A stretch of DNA of 64,000 nt. Origin: Acidobacteriaceae bacterium. Its GTDB lineage: Bacteria; Acidobacteriota; Terriglobia; Terriglobales; Acidobacteriaceae. Below are positions 33,303-43,218 of the stretch, one piece after another (position 1 is the first letter of the stretch; each line of letters starts with the position of its first letter). The notes beneath the pieces were generated by a model. It had not been told where the DNA came from, made no database searches, and worked only from the letters and a program-made list of their open reading frames with translations. Where the stretch lies: the NCBI GenBank assembly GCA_030037545.1, contig JASHRF010000118.1, forward strand, positions 37,110 through 101,109, written 5' to 3'. The position numbers and the translations under genes were made by a program.

Positions 33303-34813
33303 GATGGTGCCACCTCATACTCCATGCTTTACACCTCGGTCTGCTCCGCGGTGCGTCTCTGCTGGTGCCTTCTCCGCAGCGCCCGGAATGGTTCCAGGAG
33401 TGGCGGAGCGAGTTGTGGTATGTGCGCCGTGTGGGCCGAGTTCCCAGAGCGCTCTCGTGGACTGCACAACGGGAGATCACTGCGTTTTGCATGGGCGCAT
33501 TTCAGGATGCAGCGAATCTATGGAATGAAGGCCGGCGGTCGAGAGAACGAATTGGCGAGAAACCGGTCGCCGAGCATGGTTCGCCTGCTCGGTGCCTCCT
33601 CTTGATTGCCGCGCTGCTGCTGTTGTGCGCCGCGATTGCGGGGTACTTACCAGGAATCAGAAGTGAAGAGAATGCTGCACAGACTCCGCTTCGCCCTGGG
33701 GTCATTCTCATTCAGCAAGGCGCTAGCGGCCTGGCCGGCAAGCCATCGATATCGACGGCGGAATATTCCGACTGGCGATCGCATCAGCAGCAATTCTTTA
33801 CGGATCTGGCCTTTTACCGCATCGACCGAATGCCTGTTGCAGTGGAGGGTATCCGAGAGAGCGAGTGGATGGTGGCGCAGGCGAGCGAGAACCTACCGCG
33901 CGTGCTGGGCATGCCCAGGGGCGATTCCAATGCAGCAAATCGCAGCAATCTTCCGCGAGCCATCCTGAGTGAGGCGGCGTGGCGGCACGACTTCCGCTCC
34001 GATCCTTCGATCGTGGGACAAATCGTGACGGTAGCTCATCGCCAGGCACTGATCGCTGGCATTGCCCCTGCAGTATGGTCGCGCATGCCAGAGCATCCGG
34101 ACTTGTGGCTCTTCGAATCCGATAGGAAGCTGGAGCGCCAGACCGATTCGGCCCAAGGCTACGTCGTGGCGCAGCTCTCCGCGGCAGGGAGAGCGCAGAT
34201 GATTGGGGACTCTGTTGAGATTACGTCTGCGGCCGCCAACGGGAACGAGATCGATCTGCTCGGCCTCGCATTCACGCCCCCTACCAGCGGCCCCCTGTGG
34301 ATTTACCTCTTCGCCCTGTTTCTTGCGGTACTCGCACTGCCGGCCGTCACGTCGGTATCGAAAAGCGAATCGAATTTCACTACGCATCCGCCATCGTTAC
34401 GATCGCGGGCCATTCGCTGGAGTTTCCTGGCGGTTAAGCTCATCCTGATCGCCTTAGTCGCCTGCTTCGCTTCACTCGATATCGCATACTGTAGCTTTCC
34501 GAACTACTCGCCGTTCGCAGAGTTCCTGCAGTTTGTCGCCGCCTTCTGCCTGTGCCTGTTTGGGCTCCGGTGGGCGATCGCGGACCAGAGCCAGCGCTGT
34601 CCCGTGTGCCTGCGCCGGGTTACGCATCCGGCGCAGGTGGGCATTGCGTCTTGCACTTTCCTCGGCTGGAACGGGACGGAGATGTTCTGCGCCGGAGGCC
34701 ACACCATTCTGCACGTACCCAGCCTGCCCACCAGTTGGTTCAGCAGCCAGCGCTGGATCTATTTGGATGCGTCGTGGGATTTCCTTTTCGCGGATTCCCA
34801 TTCGCAATGGTGA
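33299..34813 (+). CDS. PadR-coupled MacB-like membrane protein with a C-terminal Cys-rich domain
   Basis: 504 residues. The N-terminal RPEWFQEWRSELWYVRR resembles the prefix found on PadR-linked Acidobacteriota permeases. A first helix (CLLLIAALLLLCAAIAGYL) precedes a MacB-type periplasmic core (FFTDLAFYRIDRMPVAVEGI, ILSEAAWRHDFRSDPSIVGQ), then three more helices (LWIYLFALFLAVLALPAV and others). The last part carries CPVCLRR and more cysteines, resembling a zinc site. Only a single FtsX-like half is visible, so this is not a standard ABC permease. Function unknown; tight coupling with padR suggests PadR control. The following 34814-34961 has no gene. Confidence 0.6.
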   Translation: MRWCHLILHALHLGLLRGASLLVPSPQRPEWFQEWRSELWYVRRVGRVPRALSWTAQREITAFCMGAFQDAANLWNEGRRSRERIGEKPVAEHGSPARCLLLIAALLLLCAAIAGYLPGIRSEENAAQTPLRPGVILIQQGASGLAGKPSISTAEYSDWRSHQQQFFTDLAFYRIDRMPVAVEGIRESEWMVAQASENLPRVLGMPRGDSNAANRSNLPRAILSEAAWRHDFRSDPSIVGQIVTVAHRQALIAGIAPAVWSRMPEHPDLWLFESDRKLERQTDSAQGYVVAQLSAAGRAQMIGDSVEITSAAANGNEIDLLGLAFTPPTSGPLWIYLFALFLAVLALPAVTSVSKSESNFTTHPPSLRSRAIRWSFLAVKLILIALVACFASLDIAYCSFPNYSPFAEFLQFVAAFCLCLFGLRWAIADQSQRCPVCLRRVTHPAQVGIASCTFLGWNGTEMFCAGGHTILHVPSLPTSWFSSQRWIYLDASWDFLFADSHSQW

Positions 34814-34961
34814 CCCGCTAACTCATGGCATTTTACACTTGCAGTTCCACCGTCGGCGAGCCAGCTGCGAATTGGGCTCCCTTACAGTTACGGTCGGCCG
34901 AGCGAAGATCGCCGGCGGGGACGCCCAGGGGAGGCGTCAGGCACTTTGCATCAAAACTGCC

Positions 34962-35420
34962 TCAACTTCCTGCCTGCGCGTTGGCCGGCGCTGGCGTAGG
35001 CTGCGGCGGGGGCTGCTGCTGCGTGCAATGGGCGCAACGCGTGGCTGCCATCGGGATTTCGCTCATGCATTCGGGACAGATTTTAGTCGTGGGCGATACC
35101 GGAGGGTGCTTCTTGACCCGCTGCAGAAAATAGTGCATGGGCATCACGATGCCGAAGTACACCACCGTGGCTTCGATAAGGAACGAAATTCCAGCGTTAA
35201 AGAACTCGCCGATCTTAATCTCGCCGTGGTGCACATGGACGATGACGCCGCTGAAATCCGGCTTGCCCACGGTAGCGGCAATGAGCGGATTCATGACATC
35301 TTTGACCAGCGAGGCGACGATAGCATTGAAGGCCGCGCCAAGGATTACGGCCACCGCCAGGTCGACCACGTTGCCGCGCAGAAGGAAGTCGCGAAAACCT
35401 TTGAGAAAGTCTTTCAGCAC
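34962..35420 (-). CDS. mscL: Large-conductance mechanosensitive channel with C-terminal zinc ribbon
   Basis: 152 residues from a GTG at 35420, which follows AAGGGG with seven bases and gives the usual opening [20 protein letters not shown] then [10 protein letters not shown]; the upstream ATG at 35519 would add a non-family leader. TM1 and TM2 ([20 protein letters not shown]) flank the loop. MscL opens under membrane tension to release solutes. The C-terminus is unusual: [18 protein letters not shown], a CxxC...CxxC zinc-ribbon pattern, then a Pro/Gln-rich tail. It lies 99 bases after a small membrane protein gene on the same strand. Confidence 0.92.
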   Translation of the reverse strand: MLKDFLKGFRDFLLRGNVVDLAVAVILGAAFNAIVASLVKDVMNPLIAATVGKPDFSGVIVHVHHGEIKIGEFFNAGISFLIEATVVYFGIVMPMHYFLQRVKKHPPVSPTTKICPECMSEIPMAATRCAHCTQQQPPPQPTPAPANAQAGS

Positions 35421-35519
35421 CGAAGCACCCCTTGATGGGAGATTATAGGTGTATGCGGCGGAGTATTTGAAGAGCTCGTCCATTAACGGTGCAAAAACAA
35501 CGGACCGCCGGGCGCGCAA

Positions 35520-35813
35520 TCAGGATAGCGTCAGAAGCGCCACAATGGCAGCTAGAATCATCAGGTCGGCGTAGAGCAGGATGAGCACGCCGGCGTGGTA
35601 GAAGCTCCAGCGGCGCTGCAGGCAGCGGGCCGTCTCCGCCATGCCCCAGGCGGCCACCAGGAGCGCCACGATCTCCCAGTGCGATCCGTGTAGGTTCTGG
35701 ATGTAGGGAAACCCGGCCGACCGCAGCCCCAAAAGAAATCCACCCAGCGAGAGCAGGATGCCGCGCGGTAGACATTTTTGCCGGATGCGCAGGATGGAGA
35801 GAGCGGGGAGCAC
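35520..35813 (-). CDS. Small hypothetical membrane protein
   Basis: 97 residues with three hydrophobic stretches (LLSLGGFLLGLRSAGF, EIVALLVAAWGMAE, AGVLILLYADLMILAAIVAL) and no recognised family. It is upstream of mscL on the same strand and may be cotranscribed. It looks like a real membrane protein, but its function is unknown. Confidence 0.5.
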   Translation of the reverse strand: MLPALSILRIRQKCLPRGILLSLGGFLLGLRSAGFPYIQNLHGSHWEIVALLVAAWGMAETARCLQRRWSFYHAGVLILLYADLMILAAIVALLTLS

Positions 35814-35840
35814 AACTCTTACAAATCTAGCTCGCCAGCC

Positions 35841-36890
<1,050 letters not shown>

Positions 36891-37053
36891 GCACTTCCAG
36901 TGTAAACGGGGCGTTCGATTGAAAACATTTACAGTTTCCGCTGGACTCCCCTCACCAGCGGCGCATAAAGTGGTGGGCGGACCTTGCTCCAGCGAACGCC
37001 GCATGCCATGAGTCCGGCAGGCGGCCATCGGCAGCGGAAGGAAGATCTCTCTC

Positions 37054-38295
37054 ATGGCGACACGTCCGGCAACCACCGCAACTTCGACACCGAGCTATAT
37101 CGGCCCTTTCATTACCGTCGCCATCCTATTTGGCATTTTCGGATTCCTTACCAGCCTGAACAACGTGCTGGTGAAGAAGCTGGAAGACGTTTTTCAGCTG
37201 GAACACGGCCCCGCCATGCTGGCCACGGCCGCCTGGTTTCTTGCCTATCTCATCTTTTCCGTGCCGAGCGCCAAGGTCATTGAGTGGGTGGGATACAAGC
37301 GCACCATGGTGCTCTCGCTGTTTGTAATGGCGGGCGGAGCGCTGCTCTTTCTGCCCGCCGCGCAAATGGTCAGCTTTCCTATGACGCTGTTTGCCATCTT
37401 CATCCTGGCCACCGGCGTCACCGGACTGCAGACCTCGGCCAATCCGTACGTATCGATCCTCGGCCCTGAACACAGCGCGCCCGCGCGCCTGACCCTGGCC
37501 CAGGCTTTCAATTCCATCGGCTCGTTTCTGGCTCCCTGGGTTGCCGGTGTGTTCATCCTCTCCAGCGCCGCCGCCAAGCCCGTCAGTTCCTCGGCCAGGG
37601 CGCACATGCTCCAGGGACCGTACATTGCGATTACCGTTTCCCTGGGAGTGTTGGCATTTGTGGTGATGTTGCTGCACCTGCCAGCCATTACTTCCGCGAC
37701 ACCCGCCGCGGGGGGCGAAGAAGCCGGCCGCAGCATCTGGAGCTTTTCGCATACCATACTGGGCATGATTGGAATCTTTTTCTACGTCGGCATTGAAATC
37801 TCTCTGGCCGCCATTACCATCCAGTTCTGCCAGTCGCAGGGAATGACCAACGTTGAGACGGCCAGCCTGATGGTCAGCGCCTTCTATTTCCTGATGATGG
37901 TCGGCCGTTTGCTGGGCAGCTTTGTCATGGTCTGGATCAAAGCGGAAAAGCTGCTGGTGGTTCTTGGCGTCGCCGGCATTGCGCTTTTGCTGACCGCAAT
38001 GTTTACGCATGGTACCGTGGCAATCGCCTGCCTGGTGTTTACCGGCCTGGCGAATTCGGTGATGTATCCCAACATTTTTGCGCTCGGCATTGCCGAGCTT
38101 GGGCCTCTCACCAGCAAAGGTTCTGGAGTGATCACGATCGGCAATGTTGGCGGAGCGGTGCTGCCGCCGCTTCTGGGCGCACTCGCTGATAAGGTCGGCA
38201 TTCAGTACGCGTTCGTTATTCCCATCATCGGCTACCTGTTCGTGACTTACTACGGCATGTCAGGCTACAAGCCGACGCGCAGAGCCGCGGCATAG
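37054..38295 (+). CDS. FucP-type sugar:proton MFS transporter
   Basis: 413 residues and twelve membrane helices. Hallmarks of the fucose:H+ symporter (FHS/FucP) group are [37 protein letters not shown] and [19 protein letters not shown], plus the second-half [14 protein letters not shown]. It probably imports L-fucose or another hexose. It heads a run with a six-hairpin glycosidase and an alpha-L-fucosidase, so fucose is the best guess for substrate. Confidence 0.87.
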   Translation: MATRPATTATSTPSYIGPFITVAILFGIFGFLTSLNNVLVKKLEDVFQLEHGPAMLATAAWFLAYLIFSVPSAKVIEWVGYKRTMVLSLFVMAGGALLFLPAAQMVSFPMTLFAIFILATGVTGLQTSANPYVSILGPEHSAPARLTLAQAFNSIGSFLAPWVAGVFILSSAAAKPVSSSARAHMLQGPYIAITVSLGVLAFVVMLLHLPAITSATPAAGGEEAGRSIWSFSHTILGMIGIFFYVGIEISLAAITIQFCQSQGMTNVETASLMVSAFYFLMMVGRLLGSFVMVWIKAEKLLVVLGVAGIALLLTAMFTHGTVAIACLVFTGLANSVMYPNIFALGIAELGPLTSKGSGVITIGNVGGAVLPPLLGALADKVGIQYAFVIPIIGYLFVTYYGMSGYKPTRRAAA

Positions 38296-38356
38296 ACAGC
38301 CGCGACCGATAAAAGGAAATTCCCGGAATGCCGCCCTCGATGATGAAAGGGCCAAT

Positions 38357-40270
38357 ATGCTGAAGCGCAGAGAGTTTCTGAAGACAGCGGGCGCAGTAGG
38401 AGCGGGCGCGCTTTTGGGGCAGCATCCGGTGGTTGCACAGATGGCAGGCGGGGACGACGCGGCATTGCGCTTTTCTTCCCCCAGCATGGAACTTGAATTG
38501 TCCGCAACCACGCCGCGGCTTCTGAGCTTGAATGTTGACGGGCTGGGAAAAAGCCGGCGCGGCGTCAATATCGTGGCGGCCAACAGGGATTGGGCCGGCT
38601 ACAAAGTTTCAGGCAGTGGCCCCGGCGCGATTCGCCGGGTTGAATACCGCATTGCTGAGGCGGGAAGCGATTCTCCCGCGTCATGGACGTTTGACCTTTC
38701 GCCGGACAAGATTGTGCTCACGTCGCAGTGGGACGGCCAATTCCAGCCGGCGCCAATGGTCTTCCATTTCGACCTGGCGCAGGTTCACAGCACGGTGCTG
38801 GGCCTTTTCCGGCAGGGTGGACTGCTGGCCACGCCTGCGCTGTTGCACTTTCCGGGACAGGGATCGATACAGCTTACCGCCAACGTGAACGAAGTTGGAT
38901 TGACGTACACGTCAGACCGATCCAGTTCCAGCGCGGAGCTTGCGCTGCTGGGCGCAAGCGCTGAGCACCAACGCGTGGTGTACACGCTTGACGTGACGGC
39001 GATTTATCCGAGGGTGGCGGGAATCGGCGGCGACTCTCGATTTGACGCGTTCCGGCGCAATTGGATCAATGTGCTGCAACTCAATCCGTCGCTGCAGGCG
39101 CTGGCCAACAACACGGCCAGTGATACTTGCGCATTCTGCTATTACGAATATGCCGATATCGCCGCGCTCACGCCAACCCTGGCGGAGGGACTGACAGCTA
39201 TCGATGTTGTGCGCCAGACACTGGACCGCATGTTGGCCGGCGGTCTGGCCTATGGCCTGTCCGCGGCGCCCGATCATCCTTCCGTAGCTTCCGACACCTA
39301 TCCGTCGATGATCATTGCGGCCGCTAACTGCGTTCGCGCCGCTGGCAACGAGGCGTGGCTGGAGGCGAATTACGAGGGCATTCGCGCATGGGCGGAAGCC
39401 ATGCTGGCGACCGACAGCAACGGTAATGGCTTGATCAAGTACGGGCTGAGCGGCAACTCCGGCTCATGGGGCCCTGCGGGACCCCCGAAGCTGAGGCCGT
39501 CGAACTGGTGGGACACGATCGGATTCGGGTATGAAGACGCGTACGCAAATGCGCTCGCCTATCGCGCTCTCGAAAACATGGCGATACTGGCGCGCAAGCT
39601 GGGCAAAACGGCCGATGTTACGCGCTACCGCGTTGCGGCGGATAAGTTGCGCGCAGCCTACTATAAGTGCTTCTACGATCCTGAAACCGGGGTGCTGGGC
39701 GGATGGCGCAGCGCCAACGGCGAGTTACACGATTATTACTTTCTTTGGGTAAACGGCATCGCCATTCACTACGGGCTGGTGCCCAGGCCGCAGGCTGACG
39801 CCATCATGGATAAGTTGATGGCCAAGATGAAGGAAGTGGGATACGACAAGTTTAACATGGGTTTGCCGGGCAACCTGGTCTCCGTGGCATTGAAGGACTA
39901 TGTTCATCGACTGGCCGATGCGCGCTACGGCGGCGGAATACTGCCGGATAACTCCGATGGATTCCAGAACTACGAGAACGGCGGAGCCACGGGCAGTTTT
40001 GCCTACTTTACGCTGGCCGCTCTTTACGACCTGGGGCGCGGGGCGGAAGCCGACCGGATCCTTTTTCCGATGCTGGACGAATATGGGAGGTGTGGCTTTG
40101 AGGGGCGCGATGCAAAGGGATTTTCCTATGACTGGCGCCGCTGGGACGGTACCGCGAAGGGATACGAAGGATACCTGACCGACAACTACTACGCGCTGCT
40201 AGCCGTGCCACTGCGCCAGTCGGAGGCAACATGGCACGACAGCTTTCGGCCGGCGACGGCGCTTACGTGA
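38357..40270 (+). CDS. Tat-exported six-hairpin glycoside hydrolase
   Basis: 637 residues. The N-terminus RREFLKTAGAVGAGALLG is a Tat signal. A beta-sandwich-like region (residues about 35-210) is followed by an alpha/alpha toroid domain with the stretches YPSMIIAAANCVRAAGNEAW, WWDTIGFGYEDAYANALAYR, YFLWVNGIAIHYGLV and a late DNYYALLAVPL. This fold is shared by GH63/78/95/116-type enzymes; the exact family is not settled. Export and position between a FucP-type permease and a GH29 fucosidase suggest it releases sugars from a fucosylated or rhamnosylated plant or microbial polymer. Confidence 0.72.
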   Translation: MLKRREFLKTAGAVGAGALLGQHPVVAQMAGGDDAALRFSSPSMELELSATTPRLLSLNVDGLGKSRRGVNIVAANRDWAGYKVSGSGPGAIRRVEYRIAEAGSDSPASWTFDLSPDKIVLTSQWDGQFQPAPMVFHFDLAQVHSTVLGLFRQGGLLATPALLHFPGQGSIQLTANVNEVGLTYTSDRSSSSAELALLGASAEHQRVVYTLDVTAIYPRVAGIGGDSRFDAFRRNWINVLQLNPSLQALANNTASDTCAFCYYEYADIAALTPTLAEGLTAIDVVRQTLDRMLAGGLAYGLSAAPDHPSVASDTYPSMIIAAANCVRAAGNEAWLEANYEGIRAWAEAMLATDSNGNGLIKYGLSGNSGSWGPAGPPKLRPSNWWDTIGFGYEDAYANALAYRALENMAILARKLGKTADVTRYRVAADKLRAAYYKCFYDPETGVLGGWRSANGELHDYYFLWVNGIAIHYGLVPRPQADAIMDKLMAKMKEVGYDKFNMGLPGNLVSVALKDYVHRLADARYGGGILPDNSDGFQNYENGGATGSFAYFTLAALYDLGRGAEADRILFPMLDEYGRCGFEGRDAKGFSYDWRRWDGTAKGYEGYLTDNYYALLAVPLRQSEATWHDSFRPATALT

Positions 40271-40301
40271 GAAACCAGAAGTGCGAGTGGTTAGTGCCGT
40301 G

Positions 40302-40368
40302 ATCATGAAGATTCGCGGACTCCCAAGTCTCAAAATCGAGATGTGGGGCACCCAAGTTTGTGGGCACT
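40302..40368 (-). repeat. Intergenic palindromic repeat, GGGTGCCCCA family, copy 1
   Basis: Reverse-strand reading gives GGGTGCCCCACATCTCGATT, then TTGAGACTTGGG and CGCGAATCTTCATG. The same order of blocks (GGGTGCCCCA, TCGATT, GAG-CTTGGG/CCTGGGG, CGAATCTTGATG) occurs on the forward strand at 54045-54098. The rest of the gap 40271-40433 has no gene. Confidence 0.5.
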
Positions 40369-40433
40369 TTTACTAAGTCATCGTCACAATTCTCATCGAT
40401 TCGATCCGTAGCTGCTTTAAGAAAGGTGAATTT

Positions 40434-42254
40434 ATGCGACGTCGGGATTTTTGCAAACTGGTAGCGGCTGCGGCCGCGGGGACGGCGGTTCCAGGAGCGG
40501 TGCAGCTCTCTGGTCAAACTCCATCGGGTGCGGCTAATACCGGCGCGCCTTCGGAGGCCGGTTTTGATACGCTCACTCAGGACTACGCTCAGTTCTGCGA
40601 CACGCCGGCCGATCAACGGGTTTTCTACGCGTTGGTAGGCGGCAAGATCGTGAGCGAAAAGCTGGACGAAGCGGCGTGGGACCCCACTGGATGGGGCAAT
40701 GCGCCGGCGCTACCTGTTCCCGGAGGCTCCTGGGATGGCGTGCCGATGGTGTCTCCCGTTCCCAATCTCGCCGGAGCCGGGCCTTACGAGCCCACATGGG
40801 AATCGCTCCTCCAGTACGACGCGCCGGAGTGGTATCGCGACGCCAAATTCGGCATCTGGGCGCACTGGAGTCCGCAGTGCGTTCCGGAAGCCGGTGACTG
40901 GTACGCCCGCAACATGTACATGCAAGGCTCGGGGCAGAATCAATATCAACTCGAGCACTATGGGCCGCCCTCGCGATTCGGATACAAGGATCTCTGTGCA
41001 CAATGGACACTGCTCAACTGGGAGCCCGAAGAGCTGATCGCGCGCTACAAGAAAGCGGGAGCACAATTCTTCATCGCCCTGGCCAATCACCACGACGGTT
41101 TCGACACCTGGAACTCCAAGCATCAGCCATGGAACGCGTCCAACCTGGGGCCGCATCGGGACGTAGTGGGCGGATGGGCAGCGGCGGCACGCGCGCAGGG
41201 CCTGCGCCTGGGAGTCACGGTGCACCAGGCGCGCAACTGGTGGTGGTTCCAGACCGCGCACGGAGCCGACAAGACCGGGCCGCTGGCCGGCGTTCCCTAC
41301 GACGGCCGCATGACCATCCCTGAGGGCAAAGAGCAGTGGTGGCAGGGATACGATCCGCAGCGGCTCTATGGCGCCAAGCATCCGCAGAACGCGCTGCCCG
41401 ACATCTCCTATGTGAAGAATTTCTATGACCGCACCCGCGACCTGATCGATCAGCACCATCCCGATCTACTCTACTTCGACAATTCGCTTTTTCCGCTGGG
41501 CTGGGCGGGCATGAACATCGCCGCCTACTTCTATAACCAGAGCATGCAGGGTGGCGCGGCGCAAGGTGTGACTACCATCAAGGAAGTTCCCGACAAATAC
41601 GCCAAGGCCGTGGTGGTGGATTACGAGCGCGGATTGACCAACCAGATTATGCCCTACCCTTGGCAGTCGGAAACCTGCATCGGGGAATGGCACTATAACC
41701 GCGCCCTTTACGACAAACCCGGCGAGTTCGGCGGCTACCTGCCGCCGCGCGACGTGATTCACTGGCTGATCGACACGGTGAGCAAGAACGGCACCTTCAT
41801 TCTGAACATTCCCGGCAGACCCGACGGCACCATCGACGGCAAGGAGTTGGCCGTGGTCGACGGCATCACGGGGTGGATGCGGTCCAACAGCGAAGCTATT
41901 TACGCCACGCGCCCATGGAAGGTGTACGGCGAGGGGCCGGACATGATTAAGGCCGGATCGTTCCAGGGCAACAGCGTGAGCAAGCTGGGCGAGAAAGATA
42001 TCCGCTTCACACGCAACAAGGCGGGCAACGTGGTCTATGCCATTGTGCTGGGCTGGCCCGCCGGTGAAGTCCTGGTGCAGTCACTGGGCACCAACAGTTC
42101 CACGCAGCCTGGCAAAGTTGCGAATGTTCAGTTATTGGGCACAATCGAGAAGGTGCGCTGGAAGCAAGGTGCCGACGCTTTGCGTATGGAATTGCCAGAA
42201 CAGTATCGCCCTACGGCCAACTTCGCAGCGGCGTTGAAAATTGTTCTGGCCTGA
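40434..42254 (+). CDS. Tat-exported alpha-L-fucosidase, GH29
   Basis: 606 residues with a Tat signal (MRRRDFCKLVAAAAAGTAVP). The GH29 barrel shows DAKFGIWAHWSPQCVPEAGD, WYARNMYM, LIARYKKAGAQFFIALANHH followed by DGFDTWNS, and PDLLYFDNSLFPLGW, where Asp in YFDN fits the nucleophile. A typical closing DTVSKNGTFILNIPGRPDGT and a C-terminal beta domain follow. It hydrolyses terminal alpha-L-fucose from glycans outside the cell. It is the third gene of the probable fucoside-use unit. Confidence 0.92.
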   Translation: MRRRDFCKLVAAAAAGTAVPGAVQLSGQTPSGAANTGAPSEAGFDTLTQDYAQFCDTPADQRVFYALVGGKIVSEKLDEAAWDPTGWGNAPALPVPGGSWDGVPMVSPVPNLAGAGPYEPTWESLLQYDAPEWYRDAKFGIWAHWSPQCVPEAGDWYARNMYMQGSGQNQYQLEHYGPPSRFGYKDLCAQWTLLNWEPEELIARYKKAGAQFFIALANHHDGFDTWNSKHQPWNASNLGPHRDVVGGWAAAARAQGLRLGVTVHQARNWWWFQTAHGADKTGPLAGVPYDGRMTIPEGKEQWWQGYDPQRLYGAKHPQNALPDISYVKNFYDRTRDLIDQHHPDLLYFDNSLFPLGWAGMNIAAYFYNQSMQGGAAQGVTTIKEVPDKYAKAVVVDYERGLTNQIMPYPWQSETCIGEWHYNRALYDKPGEFGGYLPPRDVIHWLIDTVSKNGTFILNIPGRPDGTIDGKELAVVDGITGWMRSNSEAIYATRPWKVYGEGPDMIKAGSFQGNSVSKLGEKDIRFTRNKAGNVVYAIVLGWPAGEVLVQSLGTNSSTQPGKVANVQLLGTIEKVRWKQGADALRMELPEQYRPTANFAAALKIVLA

Positions 42255-42270
42255 ATTTTGTTCCCGGCAC

Positions 42271-43206
42271 TTAAGGATGAGGGCTTGGCTTTGCGCCAAT
42301 CGGAGAACCGCTATATCCCGCAATGGCCTTGCGAACATTGCCCTTGGCCTTGCGCAGCCGATCGATGGCCTCAGCTTCGCCGACATCCGCCTTTAGCATG
42401 ACCAGTGCCAGCGGCACTCTCATGTCCGCGCGTTGCAAAGTCTCGAAAGCTGTATCGCGGCCAACATGAGCGAGAGTTTGCAGGATGAAGAGCCCGCGCT
42501 CCAGCAGTTTCTCGTTCTTCACATGAAATTTGACCATCAGGTTGCTGTAGACGTGACCCAGTCGCGCCATTGCGCCGGTTGTGAGCATATTGCAGATCAG
42601 CTTTTGCGCAGTGCCGGCCTTGAGCCTGGAAGACCCGGCCAATACCTCCGGCCCCACATCGACTTCAATGCTCAGCGTGGCCGCCTTTCCCAGGACCGAG
42701 CCCCGGTTACAGGAAATGGCAATCGCAGCCGCGCCCTGGGTACGCGCATATTCAACCGCGGCGATGGTGTATGGAGTAAGGCCGCTGGCTGCGATGCCAA
42801 CCACCACGTCGTGCCGCCCGGGATTTTTAGCAGCCATATCGCGGCGCCCCTGTTCCGCGGAGTCTTCGCTGGCCTCGGCAGCATGCACCAGCGCGCCTTC
42901 GCCGCCCGCCATCAGGAACTGAACCATCTCAGGCGGCGTTCCGAAGGTGGGGGCGCATTCCGACGCATCCAGGGCACCGATACGTCCGCTGGTTCCGGCT
43001 CCCACATAAATCATTCGCCCACCGCGGGCCAGACGATCGGCAATCAAGTCCACTGCCTCGGCGATTTCCGGAAGCGCGCTCTTGATGGCCTGGGGCACCA
43101 CCGCATCCTCGCGATTCATCGCGGAGACCAATTCGAGCGCGGTCATGGTGTCGAGATGTTCCGTGGCTTGGTTGCGGCGTTCAGTTGTCAGCTCGTTCCG
43201 CTGCAT
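42271..43206 (-). CDS. murQ: N-acetylmuramic acid 6-phosphate etherase
   Basis: 311 residues. MurQ cleaves the lactyl ether of MurNAc-6-phosphate to GlcNAc-6-phosphate and lactate in peptidoglycan recycling. Motifs: LTTERRNQATEHLDTM near the start, the SIS phosphosugar site VGAGTSGRIGALDASECAPT with the catalytic Glu, AAEASEDSAEQGRRD, GIAASGLTPYTIAAVEYART and LKAGTAQKLICNMLTT. It lies 12 bases after the symporter gene on the same strand, so both are one operon. Confidence 0.94.
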   Translation of the reverse strand: MQRNELTTERRNQATEHLDTMTALELVSAMNREDAVVPQAIKSALPEIAEAVDLIADRLARGGRMIYVGAGTSGRIGALDASECAPTFGTPPEMVQFLMAGGEGALVHAAEASEDSAEQGRRDMAAKNPGRHDVVVGIAASGLTPYTIAAVEYARTQGAAAIAISCNRGSVLGKAATLSIEVDVGPEVLAGSSRLKAGTAQKLICNMLTTGAMARLGHVYSNLMVKFHVKNEKLLERGLFILQTLAHVGRDTAFETLQRADMRVPLALVMLKADVGEAEAIDRLRKAKGNVRKAIAGYSGSPIGAKPSPHP

Positions 43207-43218
43207 GTCATTTCCTCA

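Noticed and set aside
34920..34938. GACGCC/GGCGTC hairpin between converging genes
   Set aside because: Only 6 bp and no T-run; not enough for a terminator.
36901..36933. TGTAAA/TTTACA inverted repeat between mtnA and the permease gene
   Set aside because: Six-base arms 21 bases apart are too weak to call an operator.
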